Shown here: positions 25,638 to 34,613 of the stretch, in pieces
How positions within the stretch are numbered: position 1 is the first letter of the stretch
How the letters are laid out: each line of letters opens with the position of its first letter
Assembly (NCBI RefSeq): GCF_001898575.1
Contig: NZ_MKUD01000020.1
Span: 1-64,000, forward strand
Source of the DNA: Spirosoma sp. 48-14
GTDB taxonomy: Bacteria; Bacteroidota; Bacteroidia; Cytophagales; Spirosomataceae
DNA length: 64,000 nucleotides
Reading direction: 5' to 3'
Program-made: the position numbers and the translations under genes
Notes under the pieces: model-generated
Told to the model about the DNA's origin: nothing
Database searches by the model: none
What the model saw: the letters and a program-made list of their open reading frames with translations, nothing else

Positions 25638-28600
25638 CTATCGTTTAATAATCGCTTCGTCAAAATTCATTACCGTACTACTCACCACCGTCCAGGCGGC
25701 TAGTTCGGCAGGGTTCTGATGTGTATCAATCGGATATTCACCTACCGATAACAACTCAGCCGCTCGCTTGGGATTCTTCTTAAAGTCGGCCAGTTCCTCG
25801 GCATAGAGTTGTTGCATTAATGTTACTTCCTCTGCACGGGCCGGGCGGCTGATCACAGCTTTGAACAGGTCGTTGATTACCTTTCTTTCATCCTGTTTGC
25901 CTGCATCCTGTTGTCCTATTCGCTGGGCTAATACTCGCGCGGCTTCGACAAACTGCGGATCATTGAGGGTGACCAGTGCCTGCAGCGGGGTGTTGGTTTT
26001 CTGGCGTTTGACGATACAGGTATGCCGTTCGGCTGCATCGAAGTTCAACATCATGGGCGGTGGCGACGAACGCTTCCAGATGGTGTACATCGACCGTCGA
26101 TAGAGACTATCTTTATGATTCTGAACGTATTTGACCGCATTTCGGGTAGCCAGAGCCTCCCAGATACCGGCTGGTTGATAGGGATGGACACTAGGGCCGC
26201 CAATTCGTTGCGTGAGAAGTCCACTGACGGCCAGTGCATTATCCCGCACCTGCTCGGCCGACATCCGATAGCTAGCTCCCCGGGTCAGATACAGATTATC
26301 CGGATCAGCTTCTCGGTCTTTTTCAGATACGGTCGATGACTGGCGGTAGGTGGCCGACATCACAATTTCTTTGTGTAACGCTTTTAAGTTCCAGCCGTGC
26401 GGACCGCCAGATTCCCTAAACCGTACAGCCAGATAGTCCAGTAATTCGGGATGGCTTGGCAACGCCCCCTGATTGCCAAAATCGTCACTGTTTTTGGCTA
26501 ACCCCTGTCCGAAATACTGTTGCCATACTCGATTCACAATTACCCGGCTGAACAGGGGGTTTTTGTCTGACAGCAGCCATTGCGCCAAACCCAATCGGTT
26601 TTTGGGAAGATCGTCGTCGAGTGGATTCAGGCTGTGTAAAACGGCTGGGGTGACAACCTCGCCCGGTGCGTCGTAAGCCCCACGCTTCAGCAGATGAGTT
26701 TCGCGGGGCGTCTTTCGCTCTTCCATCACCATCACCTGGTCGGAGTTGGTGTAGAGCATGAGCTGTTCCCCACGCAGTTTCATAGCCTGCGCAAAGGTAT
26801 TTCTATAAACAGGGTCTTGGGTGGTCACATAATAGTTGTACAGGCCTGACCGCTGCTCGGGCGTTCGGTTAGCGGTATGCAGGGCATTGGCCAGCGCGTC
26901 GGCCTGACCAGCCAGTCGGGGTATTTCCAGTGGTGTCAGGCAGCGGTTGTAAATGCGGAGTTCGTCAACGGCAAAATCTTTGTAGAAGTTATCATGCATC
27001 CGGCCTACATAAAACGAATGCTGAGCCCAGTGGGTGCGATCTTTACCCCATACCATACTGTGAATCAGATGATCGGCAACGACTTTCGTATGCATGGGTT
27101 TGCCATTCAGATACAGATGCACGCCCTGAGCCTGGCCCATCCCATCGTAGGTCAACGCCACCTGAAACCACTGATGAACGGGTACTTTCTCTGTCGTTTC
27201 CACATCAATGGCATTGGACGGCCAAACATGGCTGAGTGTCAGTTTAAGGCGACCGTCGGCTAATAGGTCGAGCTGGTAACCGCGTTGCCCATCCATCGGT
27301 CCTGTAGTCCTGCCCAGAAAGGTCAGCGCCATATTGGGCTTCGCCAGGTTGAACCAGCTACTAATAGAGAACGGCTCGTTTTGTTCGAAAGCCCCGAATT
27401 TCGAGGGTAGTTCAATGTAGCTATCTCCGGGGAAATAACGCGCCTTTCCAAATCGCCCCGGAACAGTATAAGGCACCTTGTCAGGGTCGCCACTTAAGCG
27501 AGCAGGAATGGTATCGTCGACCGAGTTTTCGAAGGCGTTTCGCGGGTCTTTCCAGAGTTCTTCCTTGGTTTTGCGCTTAGGAGGCTCTTTCTTTTCCGGC
27601 TGTTTTTCGGCCGGTTTTTTTGACTTGGCCCGTGCTTCCTCTTCTTTTTTGCGCTTTTCGTCCTCCAGTTTTCGTTTTTCCCGATCTGCTTTTACGAAGG
27701 CGCTAATATCGGTTCGGTCAGCTTCGTCAAAGGTATAGTGGGCAATCAGGCCCGAGTCGATGGAGGAGAGCGGTCGTTTGGCAGCCTGCCCCAGCCATTG
27801 ACCGAATCGTTTCTGATAGTCGGGCGGATTGGGATTAAGCTGCTGTTCAAGTGGCGTAAGACGCTCGCGTATGAACTTAATTTTGGCGTCCGTTTCGGGC
27901 TTGGTCAACGTAATGGTCGGGGCGGCTTCGCCATTGTACGGAATCTGTCCCCGGTCGTTATTACTGTTAAAAAATGCGAACAGTGAGTAATAATCTTTCT
28001 GGCTGATGGGATCATACTTGTGATCATGGCAGCGGGCACATTCGACCGTTAGGCCCAGCATGGCCTTCCCAAAGGTGTTGGTGCGATCGGCTACATATTC
28101 GACCCGATACTCTTCATCAACAATACCACCTTCCTGACTCTGCTGGTGATTGCGATTGAAGGCTGTTGCGATGAGCTGGTCACGATTCGGATTCGGCAGT
28201 AGATCGCCCGCTAGCTGCCAGGTAATAAATCGGTCGAAGGAGAGGTTCCGATTGTAAGCCCGAATGACCCAGTCCCGATAAGGCCACATGGTGCGAAGAC
28301 CGTCGTCCTGATAGCCATGGGTATCGGCATAGTGGGCCACATCGAGCCATTCGACAGCCTGACGTTCGCCATAATGAGGGTTATTCAGCAGCCGATTTAC
28401 GACTTTCTCGTACGCATTTGGGGATTTATCAGCCAGGAACGCATCAATTTCGGCTGGAGTAGGAGGCAGGCCAATCAGATCGAGGCTTACCCGTCGAAGC
28501 AGGGTTGTCTTGTCGGCTTCGGGTGCATGCCCCAGCTTTTTGGCTTCCTGTTTGGCCAGGATGAATCGGTCGATGTCGTTTTTAGCCCACTGCTGGTCTT

Positions 28601-29102
28601 TCACCTGTGGGATTTCGGGCATCGTGGGCGCAATGAGCGACCAGTGTTCTTTGTATTCGGCCCCCTGTTCGATCCATCGCAGCAAAAGAGCTTTTTCTTC
28701 AGTCGTCAGGCTCAGGTTTGATTTGGGCGTGGGCATCATTTCCTCCGGGTCGGTGCTGAGGATACGATGGGCCAACTCGCTTTTGGCCAGATTGCCAGGG
28801 ACGATGGCGGTATGTCCCGTTTTCTGTAAAGCTTCATAAGCCCCTTCGGGCGTGTCTAGCCGGAGTCCTGCCTGTTGTTTGGCTTTATCGGGGCCATGGC
28901 AGGCAAAGCACCGATCCGACAGAATTGGCTTAACGTGCAGGTTGTAATCGACTTTTTCGGGTAGGGTAGCTTCAACGGCAATAAGTTCAGCCGGTTTTTC
29001 GATGGATGTTCGGCAAGACGTCAACCAGACGGAAGCACCAAACAGGCCAATCGTTGCGCTAAGCAGAACGTATCGGAATCGTATGTCAGACCAAATGAGC
29101 AT
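25638..29102 (-). CDS. Planctomycete-type cytochrome c / DUF1549 / DUF1553 lipoprotein with LamG domain
   Basis: 1154 residues. The signal ends at a lipobox-like WLTSC (Cys30). A PSCyt1 haem c site follows: Cys65-x2-Cys68-His69 (CFACHGPDKAKQ). Then come DUF1549 (about 150-350), a charged Lys/Glu-rich linker (about 455-505) and a LamG/concanavalin-like domain (about 530-720). DUF1553 occupies the C-terminus (RLGLAQWLLSDKNPLFSRVI, WNLKALHKEIVMSATYRQSS, NTPLQALVTLNDPQFVEAAR). It is predicted to be membrane-anchored in the periplasm and to work with the adjacent DUF1501 protein, probably in oxidative carbohydrate or sulfated-glycan breakdown. That function is inference from co-occurrence only. 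Confidence 0.88.
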   Translation of the reverse strand: MLIWSDIRFRYVLLSATIGLFGASVWLTSCRTSIEKPAELIAVEATLPEKVDYNLHVKPILSDRCFACHGPDKAKQQAGLRLDTPEGAYEALQKTGHTAIVPGNLAKSELAHRILSTDPEEMMPTPKSNLSLTTEEKALLLRWIEQGAEYKEHWSLIAPTMPEIPQVKDQQWAKNDIDRFILAKQEAKKLGHAPEADKTTLLRRVSLDLIGLPPTPAEIDAFLADKSPNAYEKVVNRLLNNPHYGERQAVEWLDVAHYADTHGYQDDGLRTMWPYRDWVIRAYNRNLSFDRFITWQLAGDLLPNPNRDQLIATAFNRNHQQSQEGGIVDEEYRVEYVADRTNTFGKAMLGLTVECARCHDHKYDPISQKDYYSLFAFFNSNNDRGQIPYNGEAAPTITLTKPETDAKIKFIRERLTPLEQQLNPNPPDYQKRFGQWLGQAAKRPLSSIDSGLIAHYTFDEADRTDISAFVKADREKRKLEDEKRKKEEEARAKSKKPAEKQPEKKEPPKRKTKEELWKDPRNAFENSVDDTIPARLSGDPDKVPYTVPGRFGKARYFPGDSYIELPSKFGAFEQNEPFSISSWFNLAKPNMALTFLGRTTGPMDGQRGYQLDLLADGRLKLTLSHVWPSNAIDVETTEKVPVHQWFQVALTYDGMGQAQGVHLYLNGKPMHTKVVADHLIHSMVWGKDRTHWAQHSFYVGRMHDNFYKDFAVDELRIYNRCLTPLEIPRLAGQADALANALHTANRTPEQRSGLYNYYVTTQDPVYRNTFAQAMKLRGEQLMLYTNSDQVMVMEERKTPRETHLLKRGAYDAPGEVVTPAVLHSLNPLDDDLPKNRLGLAQWLLSDKNPLFSRVIVNRVWQQYFGQGLAKNSDDFGNQGALPSHPELLDYLAVRFRESGGPHGWNLKALHKEIVMSATYRQSSTVSEKDREADPDNLYLTRGASYRMSAEQVRDNALAVSGLLTQRIGGPSVHPYQPAGIWEALATRNAVKYVQNHKDSLYRRSMYTIWKRSSPPPMMLNFDAAERHTCIVKRQKTNTPLQALVTLNDPQFVEAARVLAQRIGQQDAGKQDERKVINDLFKAVISRPARAEEVTLMQQLYAEELADFKKNPKRAAELLSVGEYPIDTHQNPAELAAWTVVSSTVMNFDEAIIKR

Positions 29103-29168
29103 ACAAACAAGATAAAGCGTTGGGATACTATTACAAAAATAACAAAGAAAAATCCAAAAATGTGCAGT

Positions 29169-29239
29169 TTTTCTGACAGTATTAACAGGATAAAACAGGG
29201 TTTTACTTAACCATTAATCCTGGTAATACTGTCAGAAAA
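29169..29239 (-). repeat. 22-bp inverted repeat between two cluster genes
   Basis: Arms 29169-29190 and 29218-29239 pair with a single mismatch over 22 positions (outer part TTTTCTGACAGTATTA). On the minus strand it starts five bases after the stop of the cytochrome-LRR gene and lies 66 bases before the DUF1553 start. It may terminate, attenuate or protect the upstream mRNA. Confidence 0.6.
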
Positions 29240-29243
29240 GGTA

Positions 29244-30752
29244 CTATTTGGCTGGTTCGGCTGTTTTAGCCAGTTCAGCAATTGCCTGTTCGCTGAGCCC
29301 ACCAATCACGTCCAGTTTAGGCATGGCCTTTTTTAAGTTCGCTACACCCTGATCGGTTACTTTGGTTTGCCAGAGATAAACCGTTTTAAGGTTTTTCAGA
29401 TTTGTTAACTCTGCCAGACCAGCATCCGTAACACCCGTGCCATACAGATTTAGGTATTCGAGGTTGGGTAGGTTCTTAAGCTGTTTCAGCCCTGCATCGG
29501 TAATTTTAGTCTGCTCCAGATGTAATTTTTGCAGGTTTTCAAGCTTGGCTACCTGGGCCAGGGCTGCATCCGAGATTTGTGTGTCGCCCAGTTTCAGCCA
29601 GACCAGCTGCTTGCTGACTTTAGGCAGTAAAGCAGCCTGGGCGTCGTTGAAACTGCGGGCGTTTACGGCGCTGACTTCGAGCTGGTTTTGTTCTTTCGAT
29701 AGGGGTAATACCAATAGGCCCGCTTTCTTTAACTCATCAACCGCTTTGGGGTCGGCGGCTTCCATTTTCATGGTCAACACGGGTGATTCAGGGGCGGGAG
29801 CAGATGCTACGGTTGAGCCTCCTGCTTCAATAGGCCCACCTCCATTTAGCGAAGCCAGTACCGGACGAATGGCATCGTTGACGGTTAAATCCGACACTTT
29901 TTTGTCGAACGGGGCGCCCTGATCGATCCACCAGGTCAACAGCGCGATCTGGCCTTCCGTCAACTGGTTTTTGCCCTTGGGTGGCATATGGTGATCATCT
30001 TCTACCGGGAGTAAACAGACCTTGATCAATTCGCTGTTGGCACTTTTGCCAGAAACAAAGACGGGACCATCTTCATACCCTTTTTTGATCATCTCAGGGC
30101 TGTCGAGCCGGAGGTCGGCCTTCGATTTTTCGGCATTATGGCATTGCACGCAGCGGGTTTGCAGAATCGGATTTACGATCTGCTGATACACCATGGCCTG
30201 ATTAACATCCTTGATCGGTTCAGCCTTAAAGGTTGGTTGTTTGGGAGGCAGTCCGGCTAAAGAACGGATTGGGCCAGGCGCATACTGAGTAAGATAATCG
30301 GAGCCGTGGGTCAAATTCCCCCCATTATGCCCCGCAAACAATAGGAGCAAAAGCGCAACACCGAGTGCAGGCAAATAGGCTAGTTGGGCTATAGGGATGA
30401 TACGACCCAGATTTTCGGATTTTACGGACCAGGCAAGCCATGCAAAAACGGCTACGCCAATACCTTCCCATTTGTGAGAATCCAACGTTTCAGCTTCATA
30501 GCCACCACCCAGCGAAAGCATGTAACCAAACAAACAGGCCATCGTTGCGCTTACGGCCGACCAGAACAAAATAAGCGTTATCGTGTGCTGACTGACCGTA
30601 TTACGGCGAGTTAATCGATCCAGTTCGAGCAGACCGGCAATCAGCAGAAAGCCGATGGGCAGATGGACAATAAGTGGGTGAAAATGTCCCCAGAATAGCA
30701 CCCAGTCGGCGGGTGGCGAAACAGTAGCTTGCGCCAGAATAAATTGGTTCAT
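29244..30752 (-). CDS. Membrane cytochrome c (PSCyt1) with leucine-rich repeats
   Basis: 502 residues from ATG 30752; the in-frame TTG 21 bases earlier is rejected. Residues 15-150 hold several transmembrane helices resembling a DUF2231-type domain (GHFHPLIVHLPIGFLLIAG). A haem c motif CVQCHNAEKSKADLRLDSPE lies near residue 210 in a PSCyt1-like domain, with HMPPKGKNQLTEGQIALL as a distal Met ligand region. The C-terminal about 150 residues are leucine-rich repeats (LQKLHLEQTKITDAGLKQL and similar). It lies 13 bases downstream of the beta-propeller gene and probably shares its mRNA. It likely passes electrons from the periplasmic enzymes of the cluster. Confidence 0.85.
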   Translation of the reverse strand: MNQFILAQATVSPPADWVLFWGHFHPLIVHLPIGFLLIAGLLELDRLTRRNTVSQHTITLILFWSAVSATMACLFGYMLSLGGGYEAETLDSHKWEGIGVAVFAWLAWSVKSENLGRIIPIAQLAYLPALGVALLLLLFAGHNGGNLTHGSDYLTQYAPGPIRSLAGLPPKQPTFKAEPIKDVNQAMVYQQIVNPILQTRCVQCHNAEKSKADLRLDSPEMIKKGYEDGPVFVSGKSANSELIKVCLLPVEDDHHMPPKGKNQLTEGQIALLTWWIDQGAPFDKKVSDLTVNDAIRPVLASLNGGGPIEAGGSTVASAPAPESPVLTMKMEAADPKAVDELKKAGLLVLPLSKEQNQLEVSAVNARSFNDAQAALLPKVSKQLVWLKLGDTQISDAALAQVAKLENLQKLHLEQTKITDAGLKQLKNLPNLEYLNLYGTGVTDAGLAELTNLKNLKTVYLWQTKVTDQGVANLKKAMPKLDVIGGLSEQAIAELAKTAEPAK

Positions 30753-30765
30753 ACAAGAATTAAGG

Positions 30766-31836
30766 TCAGGCAACCCGCTCCAATTTGATTGGATATGTTT
30801 TTTTAGAAGCCCATTGAGCTACATAAACATTTTCGTCTTCATCGACCAGCACATCATGTGGATGCAGGAAAGGAGAATTAGATCGGTCTTTCCGCTGTTC
30901 GCCTAATTTCCCATCCTGATAAATTGGCTCTGTTCCGCCCGGTGTGGATACAACCCGGTCATTTTTGTCTAAGATAGTAATATAACCTGAATCGGGATAG
31001 GCATCGGATGTACTACGGAATACCGCACCATATAGGCTATTGCCGTGAATAACCGGGCGACAAATGTAAGAGCCAGGTAAGGCAATGGTAGAGAGATACT
31101 TGCCATCCAGCGAAAAGCGTTTCAGTGCATTGTGCCGCCGGTCGGTGATTAAAAGGATCGGATTGGCGGCATTACGTCGGTCTACAACAATTCCGTGACA
31201 ACAGTCGAAGGTGTCATTGGTTTCGCCTTTACCACCCCAAAAACGGATCAGTTTACCGTTCTTATCGTATTGCATGACGTAATTAAGGCCATATCCATCG
31301 ACAACATATATATCGCCATTGGCCGGGTTGACAGCCGTTTCGGTGGGTTTGAACAGAGTCGGGTAATCATACTTGCCCGTTTCTCTCGGATAGTCGATCT
31401 TCAAAAACTCCCTTCCGGTCAAATCCGTTTTGATAACCTGATGGCGTTCGGGGTCGGCAATGAGCAGGTATTGGTCAGCGCCTTCGCCAGCAATTGTCAG
31501 GCCGTGACCGCCTGGGTAATCGTGACCCCAGGTATCAAGCAGTTTACCCGACTTGTCGTAGATGAGTATGTTGTTTTTGGTCTCGTTGGTCAGAAGGATT
31601 ATCCGGCCTTTTGCATCCTGAACCATCTCGTGACAATCGTTGACCGGGTTTTTGGAGGTATCTAAAACACCCCAGCCCGGTACTACCCGATACTTAAATC
31701 CATTATGACCTAATACCACGGTATCCGCTTTACGCTGGTAGGGATTGGCAGAAAGAATCGTTGGCGCTGCCAAGGTGGTTGCAGTTGCCAGGGCTGTTTG
31801 TCTGGCAAAAGATCGACGCGAAAGAAAAGAGGCCAT
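30766..31836 (-). CDS. Tat-exported NHL/6-bladed beta-propeller protein
   Basis: 356 residues with a twin-arginine-like signal (SRRSFARQTALATATTLAAP). The body consists of NHL-type blades: HEMVQDAKGRIILLTNE, YDKSGKLLDTWGHDYPGGHG, GDIYVVDGYGLNYVMQYDKN, GLNYVMQYDKNGKLIRFWGG and HPHDVLVDEDENVYVAQW. Relatives are annotated as 6-bladed beta-propeller or peptidylamidoglycolate-lyase-like proteins; lyase activity is not supported here. It is the promoter-proximal gene of the minus-strand cluster with the cytochrome-LRR protein. Confidence 0.8.
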   Translation of the reverse strand: MASFLSRRSFARQTALATATTLAAPTILSANPYQRKADTVVLGHNGFKYRVVPGWGVLDTSKNPVNDCHEMVQDAKGRIILLTNETKNNILIYDKSGKLLDTWGHDYPGGHGLTIAGEGADQYLLIADPERHQVIKTDLTGREFLKIDYPRETGKYDYPTLFKPTETAVNPANGDIYVVDGYGLNYVMQYDKNGKLIRFWGGKGETNDTFDCCHGIVVDRRNAANPILLITDRRHNALKRFSLDGKYLSTIALPGSYICRPVIHGNSLYGAVFRSTSDAYPDSGYITILDKNDRVVSTPGGTEPIYQDGKLGEQRKDRSNSPFLHPHDVLVDEDENVYVAQWASKKTYPIKLERVA

Positions 31837-31900
31837 GAGCGTACTCTATTGTTTTCCTGAAAAAGTAACGAAGTGCCAATCTTTACTGCTACCATGTACA

Positions 31901-31950
31901 ATAGAAAAGCAGCCCATTGAGGATCGATCCTTAATGGGCTGCTTTTCTAT
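31901..31950 (-). terminator. Near-perfect 25-bp palindromic terminator
   Basis: Arms 31901-31925 and 31926-31950 are complementary with one G-T pair and almost no loop (centre GGATCGATCC). Outer part ATAGAAAAGCAGCCCATT. On the minus strand it follows the Spy-like gene and ends in CTTTTCTAT. Confidence 0.75.
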
Positions 31951-31964
31951 AAAAGACGCAAAAA

Positions 31965-32417
31965 CTAGTTGTTGCCCTGTTCGTTGTCGCCATCGCCTGG
32001 GCCACGACGCCCCTTTCGCATTTGGCTCCGCATCGATTCCATCTTTGTGAACTGATCGGGTGTCAGGATTGACTTTAGCTTCGCTTTGTAGTCGTCGGCA
32101 TTGGCTTTCAGCGCCTGCGCTTTCGTCTTGTTATCGTCCGAACCTTTCTGAATTGCATCAACCTTTTGAGCCCGCGCTAACGTGACATCATATACCTTTT
32201 TGGTCGTAGCCTCATCAAGCCCAAGCTGCTGTTTCATCCGGTCAGTCATTCGTTGAGCGCGTGTGGCTGGATCAGCCGCCTGATAGGATTGCATGGCGCG
32301 ACCACGGCCCATACGTGGGCTAGTTTGGGCGGGTGCTTCCGAAGTAGCTGTTTGAGCGAGTAAGGGGAGCGATAAGAGCGAAAGCATTAGTCCGCTCAGC
32401 ATAAGTTTCTTTATCAT
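31965..32417 (-). CDS. Spy/CpxP-like periplasmic protein
   Basis: 150 residues with a signal peptide (LMLSGLMLSLLSLPLLAQ). The mature part is helical and charged. It holds RAQRMTDRMKQQLGLDEATT and ILTPDQFTKMESMRSQM, two LTxxQ-like segments as in Spy/CpxP chaperones and Bacteroidota DUF4890-type proteins. The C-terminus is basic then acidic (RKGRRGPGDGDNEQGNN). Such proteins bind unfolded proteins or sense envelope stress. Single gene with its own terminator. Confidence 0.65.
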   Translation of the reverse strand: MIKKLMLSGLMLSLLSLPLLAQTATSEAPAQTSPRMGRGRAMQSYQAADPATRAQRMTDRMKQQLGLDEATTKKVYDVTLARAQKVDAIQKGSDDNKTKAQALKANADDYKAKLKSILTPDQFTKMESMRSQMRKGRRGPGDGDNEQGNN

Positions 32418-32580
32418 GGTTTTTGTCGTTAATCCGATTATGAGACGGGTAACGTGCGGTTCGGTTTAACGAACGCCATGATTTTAATTGCATCTTAACC
32501 GATGTATGTGTAGTTAACACATGGGTACAAAGGGCATAGTAGTCTTAGTGTTCGCCGTGGAGCCACTGTGTTTATCGGCA

Positions 32581-33072
32581 TTAATTCGTTTGTAATGAAG
32601 TAATTAGCCGGCTGATTGTTTCTAGCCCATCAGCGTCGGTTGCGCTAAAATCATTGAGCTGGTCACTATCTACATCTAACACCATGGTTACATTGCCTGC
32701 TTTGTCAAATACAGGCACAACAATTTCGGATTGGGAAGCCGAACTACAGGCAATGTGGCCTGGAAACTGCTCAACATCGGGCACCAGAATCGTCTCTTTA
32801 CGAGTATAGGCAGCCCCGCAAACGCCCTTGTTGAAAGCAATGCGCGTACAGGCAATTGGCCCCTGAAAAGGCCCTAATACCAACTGATCATTCTTTTTGA
32901 GATAAAACCCTACCCAGAAAAAGCCGAACGCTTCTTTCAGCGCTGCGGCAATATTCGCCAGATTAGCTATTAGATCCGGCTCCCCTTCGACCAGGGCAGT
33001 TAGTTGTGGAATCAGACTTTCGTAAATGGCCTGCCGGTCAGTTGTTTGCGGGATGATGAGTGTCTCAGCCAT
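32581..33072 (-). CDS. msrC: Free methionine-(R)-sulfoxide reductase (GAF domain)
   Basis: 163 residues, a single GAF domain. The three cysteines of the fRMsr family are present: Cys75 (GPIACTRI), Cys85 (KGVCGAA) and Cys109 (GHIACSS), together with SEIVVPVFDKAGNVTMVLDVDS. These enzymes reduce free Met-(R)-sulfoxide using Cys chemistry and thioredoxin. Length matches the family. ATG 33072. It lies 40 bases downstream of mreD on the same strand, so it may be the last gene of the mreBCD transcript. Confidence 0.9.
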   Translation of the reverse strand: MAETLIIPQTTDRQAIYESLIPQLTALVEGEPDLIANLANIAAALKEAFGFFWVGFYLKKNDQLVLGPFQGPIACTRIAFNKGVCGAAYTRKETILVPDVEQFPGHIACSSASQSEIVVPVFDKAGNVTMVLDVDSDQLNDFSATDADGLETISRLITSLQTN

Positions 33073-33112
33073 AAGGACGATTTATGATATAGGGAGCTAT
33101 ACCCTACATCGT

Positions 33113-33619
33113 TTAGTTTCTTGTGAAGAACTGGATAAGCACGATGCTCAATGTGGTAAACAAAGTGCTGGCAACAACCCGAATAAGTGTTGGGATAATC
33201 AACGACAGGCTGCTGGCTTCAATAAAGAACAGCGCTGTATGGTGAATAAGTGCCAATATGATGACATACCGGAAGAAAGCACCTGTACCTAATTCTTTCA
33301 GTGAAAATTCGATACGGGATTCGAGGCCTGGCACGTCTATTTGTGCCCGAACAATAAACGGTCGGCAATAGGCCATCAGCACCGTTGCGGCCGCATGCAT
33401 ACCTAACGTATTGTAAAACATATCGACGATGATACCTGTCACGAAAGCAATGAGCAACAGCCAGGTCAGGCTTGTTTCATTGGGCAGGAGCAGGATACAG
33501 GCGATATAAACAAAGCAAAATGCATAATCGAAGAGCACCAGATTCCGTACAAGCACAATTTGCAATACGAGGTAGAGCAAAAACAGCAATACGGTCGATA
33601 CGATTTCGCGTAAAGTCAT
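33113..33619 (-). CDS. mreD: Rod shape-determining protein MreD
   Basis: 168 residues from ATG 33619; a TTG 21 bases upstream is not used. Five or six hydrophobic segments (EIVSTVLLFLLYLVLQIVLV, FCFVYIACILLLP, WLLLIAFVTGIIVDMF and a last one near the C-terminus, LIPTLIRVVASTLFTTLSIV) match MreD topology. It is the membrane partner of MreC in the elongasome. It follows mreC with a 73-base gap. Confidence 0.85.
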   Translation of the reverse strand: MTLREIVSTVLLFLLYLVLQIVLVRNLVLFDYAFCFVYIACILLLPNETSLTWLLLIAFVTGIIVDMFYNTLGMHAAATVLMAYCRPFIVRAQIDVPGLESRIEFSLKELGTGAFFRYVIILALIHHTALFFIEASSLSLIIPTLIRVVASTLFTTLSIVLIQFFTRN

Positions 33620-33692
33620 TGGGTAAAAGTTGTCAGTCAAAGGTCGTTAACAATAGCCATTTGGATAAGCTACCGACTAACGGCCTCTGCTT

Positions 33693-34529
33693 TTATTTTT
33701 CAGTTTCAACTTGTTTTTCTAACTGATCCTGATCCGCTCTCAGTCGATTTTCGACTACGTAAACAAACGATAGATTGCTGAAATTAGTAGCCAGATTCAG
33801 AGTAAGGTCATGGAATGTCTGATTGGGCTGGACGCCTACTGTACGAACGCGACCGACTAAAATACCAGGGGGGAATGTCGAATTAAATTCAGATGTAACA
33901 ACCGAATCGCCTTTGGCAACAGGCTTGTAACGAGGAATAGCATCTAACTTAATCAGGTGAGGGTCAACACCATCCCACTTGGCCGAGCCGATCTCACCTG
34001 CTTTTACCAGCTTCGATGAGACCAGAAACTCTGAATGCAGAATTGACGTGATTACCGAAAAATGCTGGTTACAGACTTTGACTTTTCCTACTACACCTGT
34101 TGGGGAAATAACCCCCATACCCGGCCGAATGCCGTCGTCGGTGCCTTTGTCGATAGTAATGTAGTTGTTGGCGAATTGCGTCGTGTTATTCACCACTTTG
34201 GCTACCGTAAATTTAAACCGATCGGCAAAAGCCGAGTCGGCCTGATATTCGGCAGGGGCAGCCGGTTTGCTTTGAAGCAATTTAGTTAGTCGAGCGTGTA
34301 ATTGTTGGTTTTCGAGGGCCAGGTCAGCATTGACTTGGCGGAGGCTGGCGTATTGATTGGCTGCGTTCGACCAGGCCAGTATCTGAGCCGCATACCGATT
34401 CGAGGTATTGAAGTACGTAACGCCCCAATAGTTGCTGGTGTTGATGATGAAGTAAAAACAGAGTACTTCCAGCAACACAAACAGGATGAAGTTCCGGCTT
34501 CGTAAGAAAAAATCAACTAACTCTCCCAT
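33693..34529 (-). CDS. mreC: Rod shape-determining protein MreC
   Basis: 278 residues. One N-terminal membrane helix (NFILFVLLEVLCFYFIIN), then a coiled coil (about 60-90) and the beta-rich MreC domain: TVAKVVNNTTQFANNYITID, KGTDDGIRPGMGVISPTGVV and SKLVKAGEIGSAKWDG. It links MreB to the periplasmic cell-wall synthases. ATG 34529. It is 84 bases downstream of mreB, and a structured palindrome fills most of that gap. Confidence 0.9.
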   Translation of the reverse strand: MGELVDFFLRSRNFILFVLLEVLCFYFIINTSNYWGVTYFNTSNRYAAQILAWSNAANQYASLRQVNADLALENQQLHARLTKLLQSKPAAPAEYQADSAFADRFKFTVAKVVNNTTQFANNYITIDKGTDDGIRPGMGVISPTGVVGKVKVCNQHFSVITSILHSEFLVSSKLVKAGEIGSAKWDGVDPHLIKLDAIPRYKPVAKGDSVVTSEFNSTFPPGILVGRVRTVGVQPNQTFHDLTLNLATNFSNLSFVYVVENRLRADQDQLEKQVETEK

Positions 34530-34536
34530 ATATACA

Positions 34537-34612
34537 AGTAACGCGGGAGGAGACCCGCGCTCTATAGCGATTTTGTGATCACCTACAGAGCACGGGTTTC
34601 TACCCGCGTTAC
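34537..34612. repeat. Nested palindromic repeat between mreB and mreC
   Basis: Outer arms AGTAACGCGGG / CCCGCGTTACT pair perfectly. Inside, each arm carries its own small dyad (CGCGGG...CCCGCG and CGGGTTTCTACCCG), and GCTCT/AGAGC adds pairing. The structure resembles two REP units in inverted orientation. It lies within the mreBC operon, so it probably does not fully terminate. Confidence 0.65.
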
Positions 34613-34613
34613 T

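Noticed and set aside
25861..28839. Several plus-strand frames of 80-134 codons opposite the DUF1553 gene
   Set aside because: All are antisense shadows of a continuous, domain-rich minus-strand gene.
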